Made by a program: the position numbers and the translations under genes. The notes under the pieces were generated by a model. The model was not told the origin of the DNA and searched no databases. It was given only the letters and a program-made list of their open reading frames with translations. 64,000 nt of DNA from Salinispira pacifica (GTDB lineage: Bacteria > Spirochaetota > Spirochaetia > DSM-27196 > Salinispiraceae): positions 3,267,570 through 3,331,569 of the forward strand of contig NC_023035.1 in assembly GCF_000507245.1 (NCBI RefSeq), in the 5' to 3' direction. How positions within the stretch are numbered: position 1 is the first letter of the stretch; each line of letters opens with the position of its first letter. Shown one piece after another: positions 17,147-25,760 of this stretch.

Positions 17147-18397
17147 TTATAAAACGAACTTGCCCTTCCGGATAATCGGCATCTCTGTACCATCGGCAGT
17201 GTAACCGGTCACGTCGGTTTCATCATCACTGATCATGAAGTCGGTGTGAAGAACGCTTACATTGCACCCTGCGTCTTTCAGCTCTTCGTTGCTTTGCAGG
17301 TCGTCAGCATTTGCAAGACAGGAGGGATATCCGGCGCCCAATGCGATGTGGCAGGATGCGTTTTCATCAAACAAAATGCTTCCGAAAATTATACCGCTGC
17401 GGTTAATGGGAGAATCAACATCCACAAGGGCAACCTCTCCCAGATAGGATGCGCCTTCATCCATGGAGAGAAATTTCCCAAGAATATCCTTACCGGAATC
17501 CGCACCGAAATCCACCACTTTGCCCTTCTCGAATTTGAACCATGCGCCTTCCACCAGATTTTCCATCACCTTCACCGGCTTCACCACGTGAACCACGCCC
17601 TCGGTCCGACGGTAATCCGGGGTGGTGAATACTTCCTCGGTTGGAAGGTTGGGCTCGTACCAGCGGCCGTCGGGAAGCTGACTGGGACCGCCCAGCCAGG
17701 TATGGGTGGGTGCAAGAGCCACAGTGAGATCGGTTTTTCCTGAAGTGAAGCGTACCCGGTCCAGCTTCATGCCGTTGAGCTTGAGTCCCCGCTCTCTGAG
17801 GGTTCGGCCCAGATCCTTCCAGGTGGCAACCGGATCTTCTTTGTCCAGCCGCAGGATTGAGATGAACACCTCTTCCAGCTTACGGTAGGCTTCATCTATT
17901 TCCTTCTGACTTGCGTCATCCCCCAGACCGTAAATCCGTTTTGCCCATTTGGGGCCCGGAGCGGCAAGCACCAGCCAGGGATGCTTGTGGCGCATCAGCT
18001 GTTCACTCAAGAATTTCATTGCCGTACGGCTGCTGCGGGTCATTTCACTCAGGGCGTCGGAATCCACACCCTTGAGCACATCCAGTTCTTCGGTGCTGTC
18101 AATTCTGATTCGGGCCCAGCTCTCATCCAGCTGCATCTTCCCGCCCTCTATGAGATCCCGGGGAATATAACTCAGGTTTTCCTTTGAGGTGTTCTCGGCC
18201 CGGCTTTTGGTGAGCTCATTGTCTGACACTACGATGCGCACATACTTCGCACCCATTTCATAGGCCGTTTTCCCGATGGCACGGGCATATTCATATGTTC
18301 CAACGCCTGTTCCAATCTGAAGACACTGATCTTTCTGAAAATCCAGCCCCACTTTCAGGGCCAGCTCTGCGTACTTTTGTAATGTTTCTGTATTCAT
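17147..18397 (-). CDS. M29-family metalloaminopeptidase
   Basis: About 416 residues from the ATG at 18397; a start 30 bases upstream is possible but would add an atypical hydrophobic tail. The family (AmpS/aminopeptidase T) releases N-terminal residues in the cytoplasm with a two-metal centre. Putative ligand segments are EGAWFKFEKGKVVDF, YLGEVALVD, LFDENASCHIALG and LHTDFMI, all intact. It stands alone between the cyclase gene (convergent) and a divergent lipoprotein gene. Length and order of motifs match the family. Confidence 0.9.
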   Translation of the reverse strand: MNTETLQKYAELALKVGLDFQKDQCLQIGTGVGTYEYARAIGKTAYEMGAKYVRIVVSDNELTKSRAENTSKENLSYIPRDLIEGGKMQLDESWARIRIDSTEELDVLKGVDSDALSEMTRSSRTAMKFLSEQLMRHKHPWLVLAAPGPKWAKRIYGLGDDASQKEIDEAYRKLEEVFISILRLDKEDPVATWKDLGRTLRERGLKLNGMKLDRVRFTSGKTDLTVALAPTHTWLGGPSQLPDGRWYEPNLPTEEVFTTPDYRRTEGVVHVVKPVKVMENLVEGAWFKFEKGKVVDFGADSGKDILGKFLSMDEGASYLGEVALVDVDSPINRSGIIFGSILFDENASCHIALGAGYPSCLANADDLQSNEELKDAGCNVSVLHTDFMISDDETDVTGYTADGTEMPIIRKGKFVL

Positions 18398-18480
18398 AAC
18401 AACAGAAAATACCCTGATTCCGCCCATCTGTCCAGTTTTGGTGAAAATGGTCCGGAGAAATACATATATATTAATTTACC

Positions 18481-18508
18481 TTGTTAATGATTTTTTTTGA
18501 TATATAAT
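18481..18508 (+). promoter_or_regulatory. Candidate promoter of the DUF1566 lipoprotein gene
   Basis: TTGTTA (18481-18486), 16-base spacer and a perfect TATAAT (18503-18508), in the AT-richest stretch of this intergenic region. It would give a 5' leader of about 180 bases. No known riboswitch was recognised in that leader. Confidence 0.4.
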
Positions 18509-18697
18509 ATGTAACAGCAATTACAATATGCTTTTCGCCTCTGTGGGTTTTACCCGTAATCCTGTATCGGTCCGTAGCGCTCGTGCGGGTACACATACGG
18601 AAACCTTCAGGTTCGTGCACTCCTGCAGAAACTGACAGGATCCGCCCGGCATGGCAAGTCCAACACATGCAGGCACCCCCGGCTCTCCCCGGTGTGC

Positions 18698-19594
18698 ATG
18701 TTCGTTATGTTGCCGGGGATTCTTGCTGCGCTCATGCTCATATCAGCATGCGTAATTGCAGATGGAGATCCTCCTGACGAACCCGGCAGTGAAGCGCTGA
18801 TAGCTTCATTTATTCTTGCAAGTACAGACAATCCGGGGCTTTCTGCGGATGTGGAGGCGGAGATCCGCGAAACCGCCATCAGTGCAGAACTGCCCCAGGG
18901 CAGCGACCGTTCTTCGCTGGTGCCCAGCATTACCACATCCGAAGGTGCGAGCATCGATCCGGCATCCGGAGAAGCGGCGGATTTCAGCTCCACGGTTACC
19001 TACAGCGTTACCGCAGAAGACGGAGTCAGCAGCACCGACTACGAGGTAACGTTCAGCGTTGCCACGGGTTCCAATCCCGGAGGGGGCAGCAGCTATCCCG
19101 CCGTGGTTATGGGAACCGGCCAGAATTACAGCTATTTTTCCGGAGATGACGGGGATATGGAGAGGGGCGTGAACTGGCCTGAACCGCGGTTCACCGATAA
19201 CGGTGACGGCACCATTACCGACGAACTGACCGGATTGATGTGGGAACAGGTTCCCTCAAACCAAGACGGCAACACCCTTGAAGGAGTTATCGGCCTGGCC
19301 GCTGCTTCCTGGACCGGAGGTCACAACGACTGGCGGGTTCCGAATATCCGGGAGTTCCGAAGCCTTTTCCACGCAGGAGAGGAATACCTGCATACCTGGC
19401 TTGAAACCCAGGGCTTCTCTGGCTTGACCAGCATCGGCAACGGACTTTACTTTACCAGCTCATACTGGCCGCAGGATGAAACTGTTATTTACCTTCAGCA
19501 TAATGATAGCTCGTATATTCACTCGTTTCTCAGCCGTGACAGCATGGGTACCGGTGTGTACCACTGGCTTGTCCGGGGAACTCCGTGGAATTGA
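18698..19594 (+). CDS. Lipoprotein with DUF5018-like and DUF1566 (Lcl C-terminal) domains
   Basis: About 298 residues from the ATG at 18698 (a GTG six bases upstream is also in frame). The signal peptide ends in lipobox ISAC (Cys18). Residues about 35-125 form a DUF5018-like repeat domain (FILASTDNPGLSAD ... VTYSVTAEDGVSSTDYEVTF). The C-terminal part (about 160-298) is DUF1566, with FTDNGDGTITDELTGLMWEQ and GHNDWRVPNIREFRSLF. Such proteins are common on cell surfaces; DUF1566 is linked to C-type-lectin-like folds. Function is unknown. A downstream permease gene begins after about 100 bases. Confidence 0.8.
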   Translation: MFVMLPGILAALMLISACVIADGDPPDEPGSEALIASFILASTDNPGLSADVEAEIRETAISAELPQGSDRSSLVPSITTSEGASIDPASGEAADFSSTVTYSVTAEDGVSSTDYEVTFSVATGSNPGGGSSYPAVVMGTGQNYSYFSGDDGDMERGVNWPEPRFTDNGDGTITDELTGLMWEQVPSNQDGNTLEGVIGLAAASWTGGHNDWRVPNIREFRSLFHAGEEYLHTWLETQGFSGLTSIGNGLYFTSSYWPQDETVIYLQHNDSSYIHSFLSRDSMGTGVYHWLVRGTPWN

Positions 19595-19694
19595 GAATAT
19601 AGTTTATACGGGCGGGACGGGAGGGGGGAGCGCCTCCCTCCTTGAGCTTCCACGGCCATGGGTCTATACTTGGCGCTGATTTTCCATCCACGGA

Positions 19695-20507
19695 GTGTAT
19701 ACCAGCGCGATGATTGAAAGCGGACTCATAGAACAGGGACTTATTCACAATATGCCGGTGCTGGCAGGGCTCATTCTTGCAGCTGCCGGATTTCTGGCCG
19801 GCTTTATCGATTCCATGGCCGGGGGAGGCGGGATGATCACCATTCCGGTATTTCTTCTCACCGGATTCTCCCCCCACCAGGCCATCGCCACCAACAAGCT
19901 TCAGGCCAGTTTCGGCAGCCTCACCGCCACCCTGCGCTACCGTAACGGGGGGCTTGTTCGGATCCGGGAGATACTCCCGGGAATCGCCTTCACTCTCATG
20001 GGGGCGGCCTCCGGTGCGGCGGCGGTTCAGCTTCTGTCTGCGGATTTTCTTGATCTGATAATTCCGATAGCCCTCTCTGCGCTGTTCTTTTTTATGCTGC
20101 TCAGGAAGGATCTGGGGAAGGTGGAATCCAAGGAACGGCTGGGGCGGGGATTGTTTTATCTCATATTCGGTCTGATCATCGGTTTCTACGACGGTTTTTT
20201 CGGCCCCGGCACGGGCAGCTTCTGGACAATCGCATTCGTCACCCTGGCGGGCATGAACCTCAAGCGGGCCACCGGCCACACCAAGGTGGTGAACTTCACA
20301 AGCAACATTGTATCCCTGGGAGTGTTTCTCACCGGGGGAAACATTCTCATTGTTCCCGGAATTCTCATGGGTCTTGCCCAGATCGGCGGTGCATGGACGG
20401 GAAGCCACCTGGTAATGAAGCGGGACAGTTCTTTCGTCCGTATCATATTTCTCAGCGTCCTGGGGGTGAGTATTCTCTACCTGGGCTACCAGGCCTACAT
20501 TCAGTAA
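19695..20507 (+). CDS. TauE/SafE-family sulfite/anion exporter (DUF81)
   Basis: About 270 residues with eight hydrophobic helices. The two family repeats are visible: AGFIDSMAGGGGMITIPVFLLTGFSPHQAIATNKLQASFG and GFYDGFFGPGTGSFWTIAFVTLAGMNLKRATGHTKVVNF. Members move sulfite, sulfoacetate or other organosulfur anions across the inner membrane; the substrate here is not evident. The first possible codon is GTG at 19695. An ATG at 19710 is equally possible, as no good ribosome binding site settles it. Confidence 0.88.
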   Translation: MYTSAMIESGLIEQGLIHNMPVLAGLILAAAGFLAGFIDSMAGGGGMITIPVFLLTGFSPHQAIATNKLQASFGSLTATLRYRNGGLVRIREILPGIAFTLMGAASGAAAVQLLSADFLDLIIPIALSALFFFMLLRKDLGKVESKERLGRGLFYLIFGLIIGFYDGFFGPGTGSFWTIAFVTLAGMNLKRATGHTKVVNFTSNIVSLGVFLTGGNILIVPGILMGLAQIGGAWTGSHLVMKRDSSFVRIIFLSVLGVSILYLGYQAYIQ

Positions 20508-20742
20508 AGCACCTGGCCGGCAGCGCCGGCAGTCCCGAAACGTTTGGACCGGCAGCACCAGGGCCGGGGAGCGCCCCGGGCGGACCAGCGGTGCCGGGCC
20601 CGGGCAATTGCGCCGGAGTGCGGCGCCACCATGACCGGCGGCCCGTGCAGGTTGTCCGCGCCGTAATTGCGGGCCGGCTGCAGCTGCATTTCCGGTTTGG
20701 CTGCGGGCGGCTGCAGTACCCGGCGGCTGCAGCTGCCGGCGG
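20508..20742. other. GC-rich low-complexity gap between convergent genes
   Basis: 235 bases dominated by CCGG, GCCGGC and GCCCGGGC words, ending in a run of GCTGCAG-like motifs. No gene or clear terminator was recognised. Similar GC-rich fill lies at 43040-43110 and 47290-47400. Confidence 0.6.
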
Positions 20743-21450
20743 TCAGAGTCCCAGGTACGCCTTCTTCACATCTTCATCTGCGGCAAGGTTAGCTGCAGTA
20801 TCGCTGAGGGTCACATTGCCCGTTTCCAGAACATAGCCCCGGTGGGCCACCTTCAGAGCCATGTGGGCGTTCTGCTCAACCAGAAAAATGCTCACTCCCC
20901 CTTCGGTGTTGATCCGGGTGATGATCTCGAAGATCTGCTGCACCAGGAGGGGTGCAAGCCCCAGCGAAGGCTCATCCAGGAGAAGAAGCTTGGGCCGGGC
21001 CATCAGCGCCCGGGATATGGCCAGCATCTGCTGCTCGCCCCCTGACAGGGTTCCCCCAGCCTGATTGCGCCGGTCCGCAAGCCTGGGAAACAGCTCGTAT
21101 ACATACTCCAGATCTTTGGCAATCTCCGCCTTGTCCCGGCGAAGGAAGGCCCCCATATCCAGGTTTTCCCGCACCGTCAGCTGGGGGAATATGCGCCGCC
21201 CCTCGGGAACCTGCACGAGTCCCCGGGTCACCACCTGGTCCGGATCCATTCCGGAGATTTCCTCCCCCTGAAACCGGATGCTGCCGCTGCGCACCGGTAC
21301 AACACCGCTCACCGACATGAGGGTTGTGGATTTTCCGGCCCCGTTGGCTCCGATAAGGGTGATGATCTCACCCTCGTTGATCTCCAGCGAGACATCCTGC
21401 AGGGCGTGGATGTTGCCGTAATATGTGTTGATATTGTCGATTTTAAGCAT
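20743..21450 (-). CDS. livF: Branched-chain amino acid ABC transporter ATPase LivF
   Basis: 235 residues, the standard LivF length. Walker A GANGAGKST (about 34-42), signature LSGGEQQMLAISRAL, Walker B LLLLDEPSLGLAP and the H-loop-equivalent region (FLVEQNAHMALKVAHRGYVLETG) are all present. It energises import of branched-chain amino acids or related compounds together with LivG. It is the last gene of the operon and overlaps livG by 8 bases. Confidence 0.95.
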   Translation of the reverse strand: MLKIDNINTYYGNIHALQDVSLEINEGEIITLIGANGAGKSTTLMSVSGVVPVRSGSIRFQGEEISGMDPDQVVTRGLVQVPEGRRIFPQLTVRENLDMGAFLRRDKAEIAKDLEYVYELFPRLADRRNQAGGTLSGGEQQMLAISRALMARPKLLLLDEPSLGLAPLLVQQIFEIITRINTEGGVSIFLVEQNAHMALKVAHRGYVLETGNVTLSDTAANLAADEDVKKAYLGL

Positions 21451-22282
21451 CCACTTCCTCCCCGAGATAGGCCTTGATTACCGCAGGATTCTGTCTGATC
21501 TGCTCCGGTGTTCCGGTGGCGATAAGCTGGCCGTAGTCCATCACGTAAATCCTCTCCGAAAGAGACATTACCAGATTCATGTCATGCTCAATCAGGAGAA
21601 TTGTCATCCCCTCTTCGGTCTGCAGACGCTTAATATCTTCGTTCAAGGCGGCGGTTTCACGGGGGTTCATGCCCGCCGCCGGTTCGTCCAGCAGCAGAAG
21701 GAACGGTTCGGTGGCAAGCGCCCGGGCAATTTCCAGCCTGCGCTGGTCGCCGTAGGACAGATTCTTCGCAAGATCATTCATATGGGTTTCCAGCCCCATC
21801 ACCTTGAGATATTTCAGGGCTTCCAGTACCGACTGCTCTTCTTCTTTCAGGAAACTGGGAGTTTGAAGTATCGATGCCAGAATTCCCTGCTTCAGCCGCA
21901 GATGATGCCCGATCAGCACATTCTCCAGCACCGACATGTTCTGGAAAAGACGGATATTCTGAAAAGTCCGGGCAAGTCCGATATTGGTAATATGGTTGGG
22001 CTTCATGCCGTTCAGCCGAAGCCGCTGGCCGCCCCGCCCTTCCTTACTGTCTTCGGGAACGTTCACATAGACATGCCCGCCGCTGGGCTTATACACCCCG
22101 GTGACGCAGTTGAAAAACGTGGTCTTTCCCGCACCGTTGGGACCGATCAGTGCGACAATTTCCCCGGAATAAATTGATACATTCACCTGATCCACGGCCC
22201 TCAGACCGCCGAAATCCATGGTGAGCTCGTCCAGCTCCAGCAGGGGTTTGGTGCCGCTGATGCTCTGATCACTCATGTTCAT
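21443..22282 (-). CDS. livG: Branched-chain amino acid ABC transporter ATPase LivG
   Basis: 279 residues. Walker A GPNGAGKTT, signature LSYGDQRRLEIARAL (the LivG-type LSYG variant), Walker B LLLLDEPAAGMNP and the typical LivG sequence ARTFQNIRLFQNMSVLENVLIG are seen. A short insertion around PEDSKEGRGGQRLRLNG is slightly longer than usual. It overlaps livM by 14 bases and livF by 8, which indicates one transcript with coupled translation. Confidence 0.95.
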   Translation of the reverse strand: MNMSDQSISGTKPLLELDELTMDFGGLRAVDQVNVSIYSGEIVALIGPNGAGKTTFFNCVTGVYKPSGGHVYVNVPEDSKEGRGGQRLRLNGMKPNHITNIGLARTFQNIRLFQNMSVLENVLIGHHLRLKQGILASILQTPSFLKEEEQSVLEALKYLKVMGLETHMNDLAKNLSYGDQRRLEIARALATEPFLLLLDEPAAGMNPRETAALNEDIKRLQTEEGMTILLIEHDMNLVMSLSERIYVMDYGQLIATGTPEQIRQNPAVIKAYLGEEVDA

Positions 22283-23579
22283 CCTCCCCTGCGGTGATAT
22301 CCACCGCCTCTTCGTCTATGTGGCTGGGAGCGGCTTTCAATGCCGCATCCGGATGCTCCAGGGTAAAGGTTTTCCGGATTTTGCTGATAATTCCGCTGGG
22401 CTTGAAGACCATCATCAGTACCAGCACCAGACCGAAAATCAGCATACGGTACTCGCTGAAGGCCCGGAAATACTCCGGGAGCAGCTTCAGTATGAGTGCG
22501 CCGACGATAACCCCGGGAATTGAACCCATTCCGCCCAGAACCACGATGCTGAGAATCATCACCGACTCCATGAGCCCGAAACTGTCGGGGGTGACCTTGG
22601 TGGTTTTCCCCGCCATAATCACCCCTGCGATGCCTGCGAAGAAGCTTCCCATTGCAAACGTGGTAAGCTTCGCCCGGGTAATATCAACACCCATGGCTTC
22701 GGCGGCAGTTTCATCCTCTTTCATGGCCTCCCAGGCCCGTCCCCAGCGGCTGTTTTCCACTCTCCGCATAACAATAACGGTAAGGACCACCGCCCCCAGC
22801 GCAATGAAATAGGTGAGGGTAATGGATCCCTGAATATTAAAATCGATTCCGAACAGACCGGGCCTGGGAATCCGGCTGATACCATCCGGTCCGCCGGAGA
22901 ACTCGCCCATGTTATTCAGAACAATACGCACCATCTCCGCGAAGGCCAGGGTAACAATTGCCAGATAATCCCCTCTGAGCCGGAGCACGGGTATCCCTAC
23001 CATAATACCGATCAGCGTAGATACTATTCCTCCAAGGGGCAGGGCCAGCCAGAACCCGATGCCGAAATACTTATACAGCAGCGCATATGTGTAGGCCCCT
23101 GCCAGGAAAAAAGCGGCATAGCCGAGATTCAGCAAGCCCCCCCATCCGATGATGATATTCAGTCCAAGGCCCAGTACGATATAGATCAGGGCGGTAGCCA
23201 TTATGCTGATATTGTAGAGGGACACTATGAAGGGATATGCAACAAGAATAATCCCCAGAAGAGCGAAGCTGGCCATCCGCACCTGTCGGTCGGCGGTGTA
23301 CGCTCCGATCTTCCGGCGGAAATTCGCCAGGGGTGTTTCGGTCCTGGGACCGCCCTGTTTGCGCTCAATGGCCCAGTACCAGATGTAGGAGAGGATAAAT
23401 CCTCCCACGCCCACACCGGCCAGACGGCCCCAGCGCCAGAGAATTACGTCATTCACCGTATCATCCCGCATGATCATCAGCGGAAAAGTAATGACCATCA
23501 GCCAGATCATGGTGTAGAACGCCTGACGGACACGCCTGACCACCGCTTCACGGCTGTGCAAATTCTGTACATCTTTCAT
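22269..23579 (-). CDS. livM: Branched-chain amino acid ABC transporter permease LivM
   Basis: 436 residues, about 100 more than a minimal LivM. The N-terminal 110 residues add two extra hydrophobic helices. The core has GLGLNIIIGWGGLLNLGYAAFFLAGAY and the C-terminal VLGGMGSIPGVIVGALILKLLPEY. A soluble C-terminal tail rich in Asp/Glu/His follows. It forms the channel with LivH, whose gene ends two bases upstream. Confidence 0.94.
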   Translation of the reverse strand: MKDVQNLHSREAVVRRVRQAFYTMIWLMVITFPLMIMRDDTVNDVILWRWGRLAGVGVGGFILSYIWYWAIERKQGGPRTETPLANFRRKIGAYTADRQVRMASFALLGIILVAYPFIVSLYNISIMATALIYIVLGLGLNIIIGWGGLLNLGYAAFFLAGAYTYALLYKYFGIGFWLALPLGGIVSTLIGIMVGIPVLRLRGDYLAIVTLAFAEMVRIVLNNMGEFSGGPDGISRIPRPGLFGIDFNIQGSITLTYFIALGAVVLTVIVMRRVENSRWGRAWEAMKEDETAAEAMGVDITRAKLTTFAMGSFFAGIAGVIMAGKTTKVTPDSFGLMESVMILSIVVLGGMGSIPGVIVGALILKLLPEYFRAFSEYRMLIFGLVLVLMMVFKPSGIISKIRKTFTLEHPDAALKAAPSHIDEEAVDITAGEDEHE

Positions 23580-23581
23580 AC

Positions 23582-24490
23582 TTACACCTTCTGCTTTTCA
23601 CTTGCGCCGAGGATCCCCGATGGACGAAGGGTCAGCACAACAATAAGAATGATAAACGCGAAAACATCCTCATAGTCCGATGAGATATACCCGGTTCCAA
23701 AGCTCTCCGAAAGTCCCAGAATGAAACTCCCCAGCACTGCGCCGGGAACACTTCCGATACCCCCCAGCACCGCCGCAACGAAGGCCTTGATCCCCGCAAG
23801 AAAACCGATCTGATAATTGATCTGACCGGAATATGCGGCAATGAGCACCCCGCCCATGGCCGCCGTGGAGGATCCGAGAACGAACGTGAACGAGATCACC
23901 TTATTCACGCTGATCCCAAGAAGCTTGGCCATGGTCTGATCCTGGGAAGTAGCCCGCATGGCTTTGCCGATCCGGGTGAACTTAATGAGAACTGAAAGGC
24001 CGATCATCACCGCTGCGGTAACCACAAAGATCACCAGCTGCCGGGAGGAGATGATGCTGTCCATGGACTGGAGAAATGCGAAGTCCGGAATAATATTCGG
24101 AAACGGAAGAAATTTTTCGGTTTGAATAAGCAGAACGTAATTCTGCAGGAAAATGGACATTCCTATTGCACTGATCAGTGCAGAAAGCCGGGGTGCTCCC
24201 CGGAGAGGTTTATAGGCCACTTTTTCCATGGTGACCCCGTATCCCGAGGCGAAAAGGATGGCCAGGACCGAAGCAAGGAAGAATATGGCCCATCCGGGAA
24301 CTCCCATGTAGTTAAAAAAGGAGGCAAATATGAGGGCCGTGAAGGCACCGATCATATAAATTTCGCCGTGGGCAAAGTTTATCAGCTTGATAATGCCGTA
24401 CACCATGGTGTATCCCAGGGCGATGAGAGCGTAAATGCTGCCTTTGGTGAGACCGCTCATCAGCAGATTGAAAAAGAATTCGTTATTCAT
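23582..24490 (-). CDS. livH: Branched-chain amino acid ABC transporter permease LivH
   Basis: 302 residues, typical for LivH. Landmarks are GLTKGSIYALIALGYTMVYGIIKLINFAHGEIYMIGAF at the N-terminus and FVAAVLGGIGSVPGAVLGSFILGLSE towards the C-terminus. It is the second gene of the operon, separated from the binding-protein gene by about 70 bases containing a stem-loop, and pairs with LivM. Confidence 0.95.
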   Translation of the reverse strand: MNNEFFFNLLMSGLTKGSIYALIALGYTMVYGIIKLINFAHGEIYMIGAFTALIFASFFNYMGVPGWAIFFLASVLAILFASGYGVTMEKVAYKPLRGAPRLSALISAIGMSIFLQNYVLLIQTEKFLPFPNIIPDFAFLQSMDSIISSRQLVIFVVTAAVMIGLSVLIKFTRIGKAMRATSQDQTMAKLLGISVNKVISFTFVLGSSTAAMGGVLIAAYSGQINYQIGFLAGIKAFVAAVLGGIGSVPGAVLGSFILGLSESFGTGYISSDYEDVFAFIILIVVLTLRPSGILGASEKQKV

Positions 24491-24504
24491 GACATATCCT
24501 CAAA

Positions 24505-24533
24505 ACAAAACAGGCGGAACATCAGGTTCCGCC
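24505..24533 (-). terminator. Stem-loop between livJ-like and livH genes
   Basis: Arms GGCGGAAC (24513-24520) and GTTCCGCC (24526-24533) form an 8-bp stem with a 5-base loop. On the minus strand TGTTTTGTTTTG follows. It probably acts as a partial terminator, or protects the binding-protein mRNA, and so raises binding protein over permease. Confidence 0.7.
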
Positions 24534-24560
24534 CGCTTTGCATTCAACGCCGTCCGGTAA

Positions 24561-25676
24561 CTATTCCACGGCCACGTAGCGGCCGTTCTGAACCTGGAAC
24601 ATGGTGAATCCAACACCGATTGCATCGCCTTTCTCATCAAAAGAGATGCTGCCCAGAGTAGTATCAACATACTGGGAACGAAGAGCTTCGGTCACCGCTT
24701 CGTAGTCTGTGCTGTCAGCGGTCTGGATCGCTTCAAGAAGAGCCTGGGTTGCAGCGTAGGCATTGTAGAAGAATGCGCCGGGATCTTCACCGTAATCGGC
24801 CACATGGTCCTCTTTCGCCTTGATAGCCACAGGATCGTTGGTGGTATCGTTGGGACCCGATGCATACACGCCTTCGGCGTTTTCGCCGGCAATTTCAATG
24901 AAGGTTTCGTCTTTTACACCGTCATCAGAAATGAACACCTGATTCATGCCTTTTTCATTCATCTGAGTCACAAGTTTTGAAGCTTCAGGATGATATCCCC
25001 CGTAAATAATGGCTTCAGCTCCGGAGTTTTCAACCTTATTCAACACGGCGGAGTAATCCACTGCTCCGGCCTGAATACCTTCAAAAAGCACCACTTCCAT
25101 GCTGCCGTCTTCTTCGATGAAGCTTCGTGCGAACTCCGCAAGCCCCTTGCCGTAGGACTGCTTATCGTGGAGCACGGCGATCTGAGTCACTCCCAGACTC
25201 TTGGCGAAATCAACTTCCAGGCGGGCCTGGGCGTCGTCGGGAGCGATGGTTCTGAAAAAATTGGGATATGAACCGCTCTGTGTCAGGGGAGGATTGGTTG
25301 CCGAAGGAGAGATCACCGGGATCTCCGACTCAAAGTAAATGCCCAGAGCCGCCTCGGTTGCGCCGGAACAGATATGCCCGATAACACCGGCCACATCTTC
25401 ACCGATCATTTTGGTTGCAACGTCCGGAGCAATCTTCGGGTCGCAGACATCATCTTCAATCACCAGTTCAATCTGCTTGCCCAGAAGGCCGCCGTTTTCA
25501 TTCCAGTCCTTCACCACAAGCTCAGCAGCCTTGATGGTGGGAATTCCGTAGGATGCCAGGTCTCCGGTATGAGGACCGGCAACTCCGATCTTAATAGTAT
25601 CCGAACCTCCGCCGCAGGAGATCAGGGTACCAAGAACCAGTACCGCAGTCAGCAGTAGGGTAAGTCTCATTTTCAT
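24561..25676 (-). CDS. Branched-chain amino acid binding lipoprotein (LivJ/LivK-like)
   Basis: 371 residues. The ATG at 25676 is chosen because AGGAG lies five bases upstream; an in-frame GTG six bases earlier would hide that site. Lipobox LISC (Cys21) is followed by the periplasmic-binding-protein type 1 fold: IKIGVAGPHTGDLASYGIPT, VIGHICSGATEAALGIYFES and SPSATNPPLTQSG. It should bind a branched-chain amino acid or a similar compound outside the membrane and present it to LivHM. First gene of the five-gene operon. Confidence 0.93.
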   Translation of the reverse strand: MKMRLTLLLTAVLVLGTLISCGGGSDTIKIGVAGPHTGDLASYGIPTIKAAELVVKDWNENGGLLGKQIELVIEDDVCDPKIAPDVATKMIGEDVAGVIGHICSGATEAALGIYFESEIPVISPSATNPPLTQSGSYPNFFRTIAPDDAQARLEVDFAKSLGVTQIAVLHDKQSYGKGLAEFARSFIEEDGSMEVVLFEGIQAGAVDYSAVLNKVENSGAEAIIYGGYHPEASKLVTQMNEKGMNQVFISDDGVKDETFIEIAGENAEGVYASGPNDTTNDPVAIKAKEDHVADYGEDPGAFFYNAYAATQALLEAIQTADSTDYEAVTEALRSQYVDTTLGSISFDEKGDAIGVGFTMFQVQNGRYVAVE

Positions 25677-25760
25677 AACCACTCCTTTTATTCTGCACAG
25701 TCGGTCATGCTGCGCTTTTTCAAGCCGTATTGCCTGCCATTATAAAAAGGGGTGAAAAGT

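Noticed and set aside
18509-18697. Riboswitch in the leader of the DUF1566 lipoprotein gene
   Set aside because: Several short stems are possible, but no known riboswitch consensus could be matched by eye.
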